A stretch of 64,000 bases of DNA. Origin: Thalassobacillus sp. CUG 92003 (GTDB lineage Bacteria; Bacillota; Bacilli; Bacillales; Halobacillaceae). The notes beneath the pieces were generated by a model. It was not told where the DNA came from, did no database searches, and saw only the letters and a program-made list of their open reading frames with translations. The position numbers and the translations under genes are program-made. Shown here one piece after another: positions 58,204 to 64,000 of the stretch (its first letter is position 1; each line of letters starts with the position of its first letter). Location: contig NZ_JABLSJ010000005.1 in assembly GCF_013618635.1 (NCBI RefSeq), positions 1 through 64,000 on the forward strand, given 5' to 3'.

Positions 58204-58498
58204 GGTTTTCCCGGTTACTTCGTTCGAGTATTTCACGTTCTTTCTCTGTCAGTTCATTATAATATTGCACGCCAAACTGAGAACCTTCATATACCATCTT
58301 TGAATTTTCATGCTGATCTAACTCCGGTTTGCCTGCTTCTTCTATGGGCATATCCTCATGATCAGGCTGTGTCCAGTTATCCTGTAAACGTTTCGCCTTC
58401 TCTTTAAGCTGATTTCGACGTTCTTCATCTTTAAGGACATAAGCGACTGTACCACCAGCTACAGCGCCTACTGCTGAAAATATCCAACGCTTTCTCAC
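58187..58498 (-). CDS. Hypothetical membrane-associated protein (YtxH-like N-terminus)
   Basis: A 103-residue protein beginning MRKRWIFSAVGAVAGGTVAYVLKDEERR, a short hydrophobic Gly/Ala segment followed by a charged coiled-coil region, the pattern of YtxH-like stress proteins. A conserved-looking VYEGSQFGVQYYNEL segment follows. I cannot assign a function. It is not in this place in B. subtilis. Confidence 0.7.
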   Translation of the reverse strand: MRKRWIFSAVGAVAGGTVAYVLKDEERRNQLKEKAKRLQDNWTQPDHEDMPIEEAGKPELDQHENSKMVYEGSQFGVQYYNELTEKEREILERSNRENQTAKS

Positions 58499-58663
58499 AC
58501 AATCACCCTTTCTATTTCTTCTACATTACCCTACCCCTTCGTTTAAAGTTTCAAACACCAATTTTACGTGCAACATACTCCATAAGCCTGGGGTTACTGC
58601 TTGTTCGACCCAAATATGATATAATTTAAACAAATCAGATAGAATAAATGAGGTGACTGACTT

Positions 58664-58867
58664 ATGAGAGTGAAGTGCGTACTTTGTGATGAAGTCAATC
58701 AAATTGATAGCTATTGTTTGCAAGCGAAGCGCCTGCGAAATCGCCGCATTCACACGTATATGTGCCAAAGCTGCCATGACAGAATTGAGAAAAAAACCCA
58801 TGAACGTTTAAATACAGGCAATTTTCGTTTCAATCGCGAGCGTAAAAGAGAGCATCACTTGTTATAA
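58664..58867 (+). CDS. ylaI: YlaI family zinc-ribbon protein (DUF2197)
   Basis: A 67-residue basic protein. Cysteines in VKCVLCDE and YMCQSCHDRI form two CxxC pairs suited to zinc binding. The length and sequence fit YlaI. Function unknown. Confidence 0.9.
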   Translation: MRVKCVLCDEVNQIDSYCLQAKRLRNRRIHTYMCQSCHDRIEKKTHERLNTGNFRFNRERKREHHLL

Positions 58868-58881
58868 CATTAAACTATATT

Positions 58882-58924
58882 CAACAAGCGGGTCGAACTT
58901 ATGTAAAGAGTTCGACCCGCTTGT
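58882..58924. terminator. Bidirectional terminator between ylaI and the next gene
   Basis: AACAAGCGGGTCGAACT pairs perfectly over 17 bp with AGTTCGACCCGCTTGTT. ATTTTA follows on the plus strand. The genes converge here. Confidence 0.88.
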
Positions 58925-58935
58925 TATTTTACTCA

Positions 58936-59220
58936 CTATTCATAATTGGGGTAATGCTCCGGATTCTCCTTCATCTGGTTCACGAAGAGCTCCACCGTTT
59001 CCCGCGGAAACCGGTACGAGTTGTGATGACCATTAATGACGCACGTCACTTCATAATAGTCTGGCTGGTGTAACACATTGAGCTCGTCCACATGATGATC
59101 TTCAATTAAAACCTGGTGGAATAAAGAGGCTGTGTCCGCAGCCGAACGATCCGTCGGGCGATGATCGGAAACGATCTTAATCGTCAGCCAATTGTAGATT
59201 GCATCTTGAAGCGTTCCCAT
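58936..59220 (-). CDS. Conserved hypothetical protein
   Basis: A soluble 94-residue acidic, histidine-rich protein (HHVDELNVLHQPDYYEV, NGHHNSYRFPRETVELFV). No catalytic motif or family was recognised. It begins 20 bases after ylaH and is probably co-transcribed with it. Confidence 0.7.
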   Translation of the reverse strand: MGTLQDAIYNWLTIKIVSDHRPTDRSAADTASLFHQVLIEDHHVDELNVLHQPDYYEVTCVINGHHNSYRFPRETVELFVNQMKENPEHYPNYE

Positions 59221-59240
59221 GCCTTTCCCCCCTCTCTTAT

Positions 59241-59615
59241 TTACGTTCTTCTTTCCCTTCCCCCTCTTTCTTTATATAGTCTATACCTGTAAATACCAAG
59301 AATGACAGATGAAACAAATAAACTCTCGGCAATTGGAAGGTTCAACCCTAATATCAGCGTTAAAATAAATGTCCCGATAATGAGGACACCATATACTACC
59401 GCTGCTTTCAATGGAGGCAGCTTTCTGGAAAAACCAAGCTTATATGTAATAATCGCGAGAATGACGATTGTGATATAGAGAAGGAAAAATCCTCGAAAAA
59501 GCATGCCTACCTCACTTTCATCATTCAAGTTGACCTCATCCCCCAACCCTTGAAAAAATAAATCAGCTACTGGCCATAAGTCACTTGGTACAGTCACGAT
59601 GTTACCTTCGTTCAT
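59241..59615 (-). CDS. ylaH: YlaH-like membrane protein
   Basis: Small membrane protein of 124 residues with three hydrophobic segments and the YlaH-like signature LGFSRKLPPLKAAVVYG and LNLPIAESLFVSSVILGIYRYRL. The start at 59615 has AAGGGGG six bases upstream. In B. subtilis typA precedes it; here it does not. Confidence 0.87.
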   Translation of the reverse strand: MNEGNIVTVPSDLWPVADLFFQGLGDEVNLNDESEVGMLFRGFFLLYITIVILAIITYKLGFSRKLPPLKAAVVYGVLIIGTFILTLILGLNLPIAESLFVSSVILGIYRYRLYKERGGRERRT

Positions 59616-59762
59616 GATGATCCCCCTTGTCACGCGTTCATTTATTCTTATATCATACTAGACAATAACATGATGAGCCAATATGTATCCTCATCAGTCA
59701 TCATTTCAAAGTATACCGATATCAGCTATACTGAACAAGAGAATGAAACAGAGGTGAACGCT

Positions 59763-59933
59763 ATGGAAAAATTTCAATGGAACAAAGTCATTCTTGCAAC
59801 TCTTGCTATTATCTGTTTTATCTCAGTAGGATTTGCATTAGGTGAGGATAAACGATGGCTCGCTCTATTTTTCTTATTACTTGGTTTTGCAACGATGGGC
59901 TATGGCTTCAGTTTAAAAAGAAAAAATAAATAA
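59763..59933 (+). CDS. ylaF: YlaF family membrane protein (DUF5325)
   Basis: A 56-residue protein with two transmembrane helices (ILATLAIICFISVGFALG and ALFFLLLGFATMGYGFSL) and a basic C-terminus. The ATG at 59763 has GAGGTGA seven bases upstream; the frame continues 31 codons further upstream without similarity. It is divergent from ylaH. Confidence 0.82.
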   Translation: MEKFQWNKVILATLAIICFISVGFALGEDKRWLALFFLLLGFATMGYGFSLKRKNK

Positions 59934-59983
59934 TACATTCAAGTCCAAACTTTTTGCAGCTAATCGTTTTATTTCGTGAATAG

Positions 59984-60029
59984 GCGCCTTTCCATCTGGC
60001 TGAACTGCACAAGTGGAGGGCGCTTTTTT
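59984..60029 (+). terminator. Probable terminator of ylaF
   Basis: GCGCC pairs with GGCGC, with adjacent wobble pairs and a long loop, followed by six T. Confidence 0.6.
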
Positions 60030-60085
60030 ACATGCTGTTATTGGCGCTTTGATAAAGAATCGCTCCCTCTAAAACGACGACGGAC

Positions 60086-60117
60086 AAAAAATGGCTGCCG
60101 GAATTTACCCGACAGCC
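60086..60117 (-). terminator. Rho-independent terminator of the inositol monophosphatase gene
   Basis: GGCTGTCGG pairs with CCGGCAGCC (one wobble) around GTAAATT, followed by T-rich sequence on the minus strand. Confidence 0.75.
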
Positions 60118-60143
60118 TGTATAAGAGGTACATCCACATTTAA

Positions 60144-60947
60144 TCATTTGAAATGGATATACGTATCGATAATTTCCTGATGAATAGCACTTTGGCTTGT
60201 TAAAACTGTGTTTTTCTCCAACATGTTCAAAGGCTTACCGTCCCCGGTGGTCGTCTTGCCGCCTACCTCATCTACAAGAATAATACCCGCTGCAATATCC
60301 CAAGGCATTAAACTCATCGTTAAATAACCATCGACCATCCCTTCAGCTACGTACGCAAATTCAAGAGCAGCTGAACCATATGAACGTGTGCCCCTCACCT
60401 TTTGAACTAACTGCTGCATCGCTTCATGGTGAATAAGACGATTTGGCGTGGCCCAGAACGCATTCATGGCTAGAATGGATTTCTCTAGATCGCCTCCACT
60501 TTTTAGAGCAGGAAGGCGGGTGCCATTCTTATAAGCCCCTTGCGTTTTCATCCCTACATACAAATCATCTTCCATAACATTATAAATTAAGCCAAGCTCT
60601 CCTATGCCATCTTCATAGATTCCAATCGAAATCGTGAAATTGCACTTTTGATGAACGAAATTCATCGTCCCATCAATCGGGTCCACGAACCATAGAACTC
60701 CTGCTAAAGACGCAATTTCATCACCAAAACCCTCTTCACCAAACACGTAGTGATCAGGATAGCGGCTTCTGATCTTTTCAGTAAAGAATTGCTCTGTCTG
60801 CTCATCCAAATCGGTGACCAGATCCTTTGCATCCGATTTTGTCGTGACTTGCCTCGGTTGATCGATTGATTCGCGAATGTGTGCTCCCGCTTCTAGAATC
60901 CATTGTTTAGCTTGCGCTAGCATCTGTTCTCTCTCTTGATTATTCAT
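60144..60947 (-). CDS. Inositol monophosphatase family protein (YktC/SuhB type)
   Basis: Magnesium-dependent phosphatase of 267 residues with the family metal sites EEGFGDE, WFVDPIDGTMNFVH and WDIAAGIILVDEVGG. The physiological substrate could be inositol phosphates, NADP or 3'-phosphoadenosine phosphate; the sequence does not decide. It corresponds to yktC beside yktB. Confidence 0.93.
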   Translation of the reverse strand: MNNQEREQMLAQAKQWILEAGAHIRESIDQPRQVTTKSDAKDLVTDLDEQTEQFFTEKIRSRYPDHYVFGEEGFGDEIASLAGVLWFVDPIDGTMNFVHQKCNFTISIGIYEDGIGELGLIYNVMEDDLYVGMKTQGAYKNGTRLPALKSGGDLEKSILAMNAFWATPNRLIHHEAMQQLVQKVRGTRSYGSAALEFAYVAEGMVDGYLTMSLMPWDIAAGIILVDEVGGKTTTGDGKPLNMLEKNTVLTSQSAIHQEIIDTYIHFK

Positions 60948-61021
60948 AAAACGTACCCCTTCTTTACGAGTTCATCCTTTATAGTATCAAAAATTCGTTG
61001 TTAACGCTTGCCAAGAAGATG

Positions 61022-61049
61022 AAAAACGAGCAACAATCGCAGTTGCCCG
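61022..61049 (-). terminator. Probable terminator of the short gene upstream
   Basis: CGGGCAAC pairs with GTTGCTCG (one mismatch), followed on the minus strand by five T. It lies just past the stop of the gene at 61055-61240. Confidence 0.65.
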
Positions 61050-61054
61050 CTTTC

Positions 61055-61240
61055 TTAAGACCATTCCAATAATTGCTCACGAAGTTCTGATAATCTCTGT
61101 TTACTTGCCTCAATCGCTTCCTGATCTTCTGCTTTTATTGCATCAAATAACGTAACGAGTTCATAATCGATTTCAAGTTTCAATACCGGGAGCTTTTCTT
61201 CAGCTTCTCTCCGTTTTAAAGCCTCCATGACATGTTTCAC
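61055..61240 (-). CDS. Short acidic hypothetical protein
   Basis: A charged helical protein of about 61 residues (EALKRREAEEKLPVLKLEID) with no recognised family. The GTG at 61240 is chosen because AGGGGAG lies six bases upstream; an ATG at 61228 and a GTG at 61258 are alternatives. It has a terminator of its own, supporting a real gene. Confidence 0.6.
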   Translation of the reverse strand: MKHVMEALKRREAEEKLPVLKLEIDYELVTLFDAIKAEDQEAIEASKQRLSELREQLLEWS

Positions 61241-61540
61241 GCCCTTCTCCCCTTTCACACTTTGTATATTTATATGTGAGTGCTGCTGTTAACGTTTGTT
61301 ATTTTGTTACCTTTTATATAACCTTTCTCCCCTTGATTCAAACCCTGCAGAACAGAATATTTAGCTTGATAAATGAGATATGATACACTTTTGTAAAAGT
61401 CTTTGTTAACCGTTTGTTGTTTGAAATTTTTCCATTGGGCTGCGGAGAAAGACACGCATTTCCTCCCCGTATGGAGACGCTTAAGAAACTGAAACGACGC
61501 GATTTAACAGAACCTTGTAAAAAGTGAGGAGTTAGATGTC
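61241..61540. other. 300-base spacer between divergent genes
   Basis: Nothing beyond promoter-type A/T-rich sequence is seen here. A 61-codon minus frame at 61270-61455 has no good ribosome site and no recognisable sequence. Confidence 0.6.
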
Positions 61541-62161
61541 ATGACCCGATTCGAAGGCTTCAACCAACAAGATTTTAATGTGTTCAACCTAGAGGGATTA
61601 GAGGAGCGGATGGAAGCCATCCAAAATCAGATTCAACCAAAATTCCAGGCTATAGGGGAAACACTGTCCTCAGACCTTTCCGCAATGGCTAATAATGAAT
61701 TGTATGTTCATATTGCCAAACATGCTCGCCGCTCTGTCAATCCTCCTGATGATACGTGGTTAGCAATCGCCCATGATAAGCGCGGCTACAAAAAACACCC
61801 ACATTTCCAGGTGGGTCTGTTTGATGACCATGTATTCTTATGGCTTGCTTTCATATATGAAATGCCGAACAAAAGTGAGGTGGCTAAAGCATTTCTTGCT
61901 GATAAAGACACCATCACAGCCGATATGCCTGATGATTTTGTCGTTTCTCTTGACCATACTACCAAAGCTGCCACAAACATTAAGGATGCTGATTTAGAAT
62001 CATCCCTTCTGCGGTTTCGCGATGTTAAAAAAGGCGAGTTTTTATTGGGGCGCCAGATCCCCTCAGATGATCCCGTTTTAAAAGATGGTGAGGCATTCCT
62101 GCAATACGCTAAAGAAACTTTTGAATACCTATTCCCATGGTATCGTAAAGCATTTTTATAA
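61541..62161 (+). CDS. yktB: YktB family protein (DUF1054, UPF0637)
   Basis: Conserved bacillus protein of 206 residues with unknown function. The family start is FEGFNQQDFNVFNLEGLEERM, with HPHFQVGLFDDHVFLWLAFIYE in the middle. The last codons (Phe-Leu-stop) coincide with the TTTTATAA target of the insertion that follows, but the protein itself ends normally. Confidence 0.92.
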   Translation: MTRFEGFNQQDFNVFNLEGLEERMEAIQNQIQPKFQAIGETLSSDLSAMANNELYVHIAKHARRSVNPPDDTWLAIAHDKRGYKKHPHFQVGLFDDHVFLWLAFIYEMPNKSEVAKAFLADKDTITADMPDDFVVSLDHTTKAATNIKDADLESSLLRFRDVKKGEFLLGRQIPSDDPVLKDGEAFLQYAKETFEYLFPWYRKAFL

Positions 62162-62189
62162 GGTTCTGTTAAAGTTTGTTGTTGATATT
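62162..62189 (+). repeat. Left terminal inverted repeat of the insertion
   Basis: Matches the complement of 63026-63052 at about 23 of 28 positions, with one single-base gap. Confidence 0.75.
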
Positions 62190-62201
62190 TGATATGGATA
62201 T

Positions 62202-62247
62202 TTATCTCGAAACGGAGTCTTTCGCGAAAGACTCCGTTTCGAGATAA
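62202..62247. repeat. 46-bp perfect palindrome
   Basis: Both halves (23 bases each) are exact reverse complements with no spacer; the centre is TTCGCGAA. Each half contains CTCGAAACGGAG, which also occurs in repeat R1 at 70-81, so it may be the head-to-head junction of two such repeat ends. Confidence 0.9.
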
Positions 62248-62275
62248 CTGGTGTTCGTTGCCGTATTAAGCGTCA

Positions 62276-62597
62276 GGGGTGGTTGGGAAGCTACTCGCTT
62301 TCCTGTGGGGATGGCGGCAAGCCTTCTCGGACTTCGTCCTGTGGGGTCTTGCCTACTTCCTTCTCCGCTAATTAATTGGGTATTTGCCTTCTGGATAGAA
62401 TCCCTGCCGTATTTTACCTATCCAGCTGCGGCGTCTAGCGGCTAGTGAGACTTCCCTCGCTTCTGTACGATAAGTCAACATCGAATCACGTCGTTCTTCG
62501 TGTTTCCTTTATCTCCTCCAGCTCAGTCCAGTCCATACGCCGCTGATCAAGACGCCTCCGCTTTCAGGTGGGAGTCTCGCAGCTTCCCAACCACCCC
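62276..62597 (-). repeat. Dispersed repeat (copy R4a) interrupted by another repeat
   Basis: A 17-bp perfect stem, GGGGTGGTTGGGAAGCT (62276-62292) with its complement (62581-62597), bounds the copy. On the minus strand it reads GAGACTCCCACC, then a foreign segment of about 195 bases, then GAGAAGGAAGTAGGCAAGACC, GAAGGCTTGCC and CAGGAAAGCGAG, the same order as R4b. Confidence 0.75.
62371..62565. repeat. Second repeat type nested inside R4a
   Basis: It contains CTGCGGCGTCTAGCGGC near the left and GCCGCTGATCAAGACGCC near the right; GGCGTCT (62430-62436) and AGACGCC (62550-62556) pair. This resembles a second common Bacillaceae intergenic element that ends in CTCCGCTTTC. Confidence 0.6.
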
Positions 62598-62790
62598 ATT
62601 CGATATATAAAAGAAACGAACCCCTACCCCAGAAAGATTGTCTTCCACGATTTCTGTTTTATAAACGTAAAGCGCTTTATAGCAAGCTTTCATACTCAGA
62701 GTGGATGCCGTGGATGTTTATATTCCTGCGCGTTCCTTGCGTATAAAAAGCTGCTTATTGCGAAAGTGATTTCGAGAAACATATAAGGCA

Positions 62791-62911
62791 AGGGTCGTTG
62801 GGGAAGGGTGAGACTCCCGCGGGAGAAGGAGCTAGGCGAGACCCCGCAAGGCTTGCCTGAGGAGGCTCGCCAGTTCCCCCGTAGGAAAGCTAATCCTTCC
62901 CCAACGGCCCT
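62791..62911 (+). repeat. Dispersed repeat (copy R4b), intact
   Basis: AGGGTCGTTGGGGAAGG (62791-62807) pairs with CCTTCCCCAACGGCCCT (62895-62911), one wobble. The core reads GAGACTCCCGCGGGAGAAGG, GGCGAGACCCCGC, GAGGAGGCTCGCC and TAGGAAAGC. It is in the opposite orientation to R4a. Confidence 0.8.
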
Positions 62912-63025
62912 AAACCCAAACAAACATCTCGAAACTAAGCTTCCACAATAGTGGGGCTTTAGTTGAATTAGCCCAATATATATAAAATGAAGAACTCCCA
63001 TGAAATTGGAAGTTCTTTTGTTAGT

Positions 63026-63052
63026 AATATCAACACTAAACTTTACAGAGCC
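63026..63052 (-). repeat. Right terminal inverted repeat of the insertion
   Basis: The minus strand reads GGCTCTGTAAAGTTTAGTG then TTGATATT, matching the left end at 62162. The 8-bp duplication follows immediately. Confidence 0.75.
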
Positions 63053-63126
63053 TTTTATAAAAATAACCTGTAATAAAAGAATGAATCGCTGTATATTCAT
63101 CCCTTCCATTTAACAGGACCTACAAG

Positions 63127-63167
63127 AAAAAAAAACCCAGAGCCCTCGCAGGCAACTGGGATTTTTT
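63127..63167. terminator. Rho-independent terminator of yktA
   Basis: CCCAG pairs with CTGGG, with inner GCC/GGC pairing. Nine T follow on the minus strand and six T on the plus strand. Confidence 0.78.
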
Positions 63168-63187
63168 CATATATACATAATTGGCTC

Positions 63188-63460
63188 TTAAAGTTTTATT
63201 TTTTGGCCATCTTCGGATGCTCTGGCCTTTTTGACCGCATGATAGCACGAGTATCCGGATTCTTTCTCAAATTGACCGCACAATGTTTTTTCTTCACTTT
63301 TAGAAGGGACGATTTGCTTGAACCTTGAGTAAGCAAGCAACAGCTCTTCCCTATTTACAGAACTCTCATAAGCTTGTTCAACTAAAGAATAAAAGTTGAT
63401 GACGTCGATAATCTCCTGCTTATTCCAGTACACTTCGTCGATCGGATACGTGTAATTCAT
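63188..63460 (-). CDS. yktA: UPF0223 family protein YktA
   Basis: Small conserved bacillus protein of 90 residues, function unknown. The family pattern is YPIDEVYWNKQEIIDVINFY, LLLAYSRFKQIVPSKSEEK and CGQFEKESGYSCYHAVKKA. The ATG at 63460 has AAAGGGGTGA upstream and matches the homolog start; nine further codons upstream have no support. Confidence 0.93.
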   Translation of the reverse strand: MNYTYPIDEVYWNKQEIIDVINFYSLVEQAYESSVNREELLLAYSRFKQIVPSKSEEKTLCGQFEKESGYSCYHAVKKARASEDGQKIKL

Positions 63461-63474
63461 CTTATCACCCCTTT

Positions 63475-64000
63475 TTACTGCTGCCACTTTTTAGTTATGT
63501 CTGACGCTTCTTGATCGATACGCGCAAACAATTCACTCACAGACGGCACATCATTTATTCGGCCAGTAATTTGTCCAGCCCATCCGAAACCTGCTTCCGG
63601 ATGGCCATCATAAATATATTTTTTATTTGCGCTTCCACTAATATACGTTTTTAATCCTTCATATCCCGGAGCATCTTTCTCAAGGGCTATGATTTGTTCA
63701 GTCCAGTTATTTGTCAGTGCCCGGGCAGGTGCCTGCAAAGAACGCTTTATGACAGTTGTGGCCTTTTCATCTGCGTCTAACAATGCTTGTTTATAGGTTT
63801 GATGGGCGTGAACACATTCCTTCGTTGCAATGAACCTCGTCCCCATCTCAACGCCCTCTGCCCCGAGAGCAAGAGCTGCCATCAACCCGCGGCCATCTCC
63901 CACGCCTCCAGAAGCTATGACAGGTATATCAACCGCATCAACTACTTGCGGTGTGAGCACAAAAGTCCCTACATCATCTCGCCCGATATGACCTCCGCCT
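63475..64000 (-). CDS. Nitronate monooxygenase family protein, 5' end outside the window
   Basis: FMN-dependent enzyme that oxidises alkyl nitronates, of the NPD/2-nitropropane dioxygenase family; enoyl-ACP reductase FabK is a relative. About 175 C-terminal residues are present. The frame stays open to the window edge with GGHIGRDDVGTF (catalytic His region), then DIPVIASGGVGDGRGLMAALALGA (phosphate-binding) and EMGTRFIATKE. It ends 14 bases before the yktA start. Confidence 0.9.
   Translation of the reverse strand, partial: GGGHIGRDDVGTFVLTPQVVDAVDIPVIASGGVGDGRGLMAALALGAEGVEMGTRFIATKECVHAHQTYKQALLDADEKATTVIKRSLQAPARALTNNWTEQIIALEKDAPGYEGLKTYISGSANKKYIYDGHPEAGFGWAGQITGRINDVPSVSELFARIDQEASDITKKWQQ

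Larger units (their letters stand above)
62154..63060. mobile_element. Non-autonomous IS6-like insertion with 8-bp target duplication
   Basis: TTTTATAA occurs exactly at 62154-62161 and 63053-63060. Between them the ends are inverted: GGTTCTGTTAAAGTTTG at 62162 and the complement of GGCTCTGTAAAGTTTAG ending at 63052, continuing to TGTTGATATT. GGTTCTGT with an AAAGTT tail and 8-bp duplications fit the IS6 family. The 891-bp interior has no transposase. It contains a palindrome, two dispersed repeats in opposite orientation, and a nested repeat. Confidence 0.75.

Noticed and set aside
61270-61455. A 61-codon minus-strand frame
   Set aside because: No ribosome site, no recognisable sequence, and it occupies the promoter spacer of yktB.
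62251-63109. Short frames inside the insertion (62251-62445, 62568-62786, 62696-63109) as transposase pieces
   Set aside because: None shows a DDE motif or transposase-like sequence; all read through the repeats and palindromes.

Overview
The window is a housekeeping stretch of a low-to-mid GC, endospore-forming Bacillaceae chromosome. Its gene order follows the Bacillus subtilis block ykt - yla - ftsW - pycA - cta - ylb - bshC - dcw - spoIIG closely, read here from right to left. Sporulation genes (sigE, sigG, spoIIGA, spoVD, spoVE, gerR/ylbO, ylbJ, ylaJ, a YtvI-like gene) and bacillithiol synthesis (bshC) fit Bacillaceae. MurE carries the DNPR signature of meso-diaminopimelate-adding enzymes, so the wall is probably of the meso-DAP type. 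The genus cannot be fixed from the sequence; a halotolerant relative of Virgibacillus or Thalassobacillus is a guess only.

Layout. 1-130: tail of a dispersed repeat. 156-2668: sporulation sigma factors sigG and sigE with the pro-sigmaE protease spoIIGA. 2839-21067: division and cell-wall cluster, almost all on the minus strand (mraZ, rsmH, ftsL, pbpB, spoVD, murE, murF, mraY, murD, spoVE, then divIB, two DUF881 genes, sbp, ftsA, ftsZ). A candidate MraZ operator of 10-bp-spaced TGGNN repeats lies just upstream of mraZ. murG and murB, which sit between spoVE and divIB in B. subtilis, are missing; a terminator and a new promoter are there instead. 21341-30604: bshC, a DUF3397 gene, panE, ylbP, gerR, a crotonase-family gene, rpmF, ylbN, tmcAL (ylbM), ylbL, ylbK. 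30858-41569: ylbJ, coaD, rsmD, two unrecognised membrane-anchored proteins, and ylbG, ricF (ylbF), ylbD, ylbC, ylbB, ylbA. 41671-50249: a YtvI-like transporter, an acetyltransferase and the caa3 oxidase genes ctaM, ctaG, ctaF, ctaE, ctaD, ctaC, ctaB. ctaA, which normally lies between ctaB and pyc, is absent. 50785-64000: pyc, ftsW, ylaN, glsA, ylaL, ylaJ, ylaI, ylaH, ylaF, an inositol-monophosphatase gene, yktB, an insertion of about 0.9 kb, yktA and a partial nitronate monooxygenase gene. typA and the phoH-like ylaK are also missing from their usual places.

How the genes work together. The dcw cluster makes lipid-linked peptidoglycan precursors and the septal machinery; SpoVD and SpoVE are the sporulation-specific synthase pair. 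The spoIIG locus makes and activates the mother-cell sigma factor, and sigG directs the late forespore. The cta genes build and assemble one caa3-type cytochrome oxidase with heme A.

The least explained part is non-coding. A family of structured dispersed repeats occupies several spacers (1-130, 37219-37517, 42733-42950, 62162-63052). The last copy is bounded by inverted repeats beginning GGTTCTGT / GGCTCTGT and flanked by a perfect 8-bp direct repeat TTTTATAA, so it looks like a non-autonomous IS6-like insertion. It carries a 46-bp perfect palindrome and a repeat nested inside another repeat. No rRNA, tRNA, CRISPR array, prophage or defence system was recognised.
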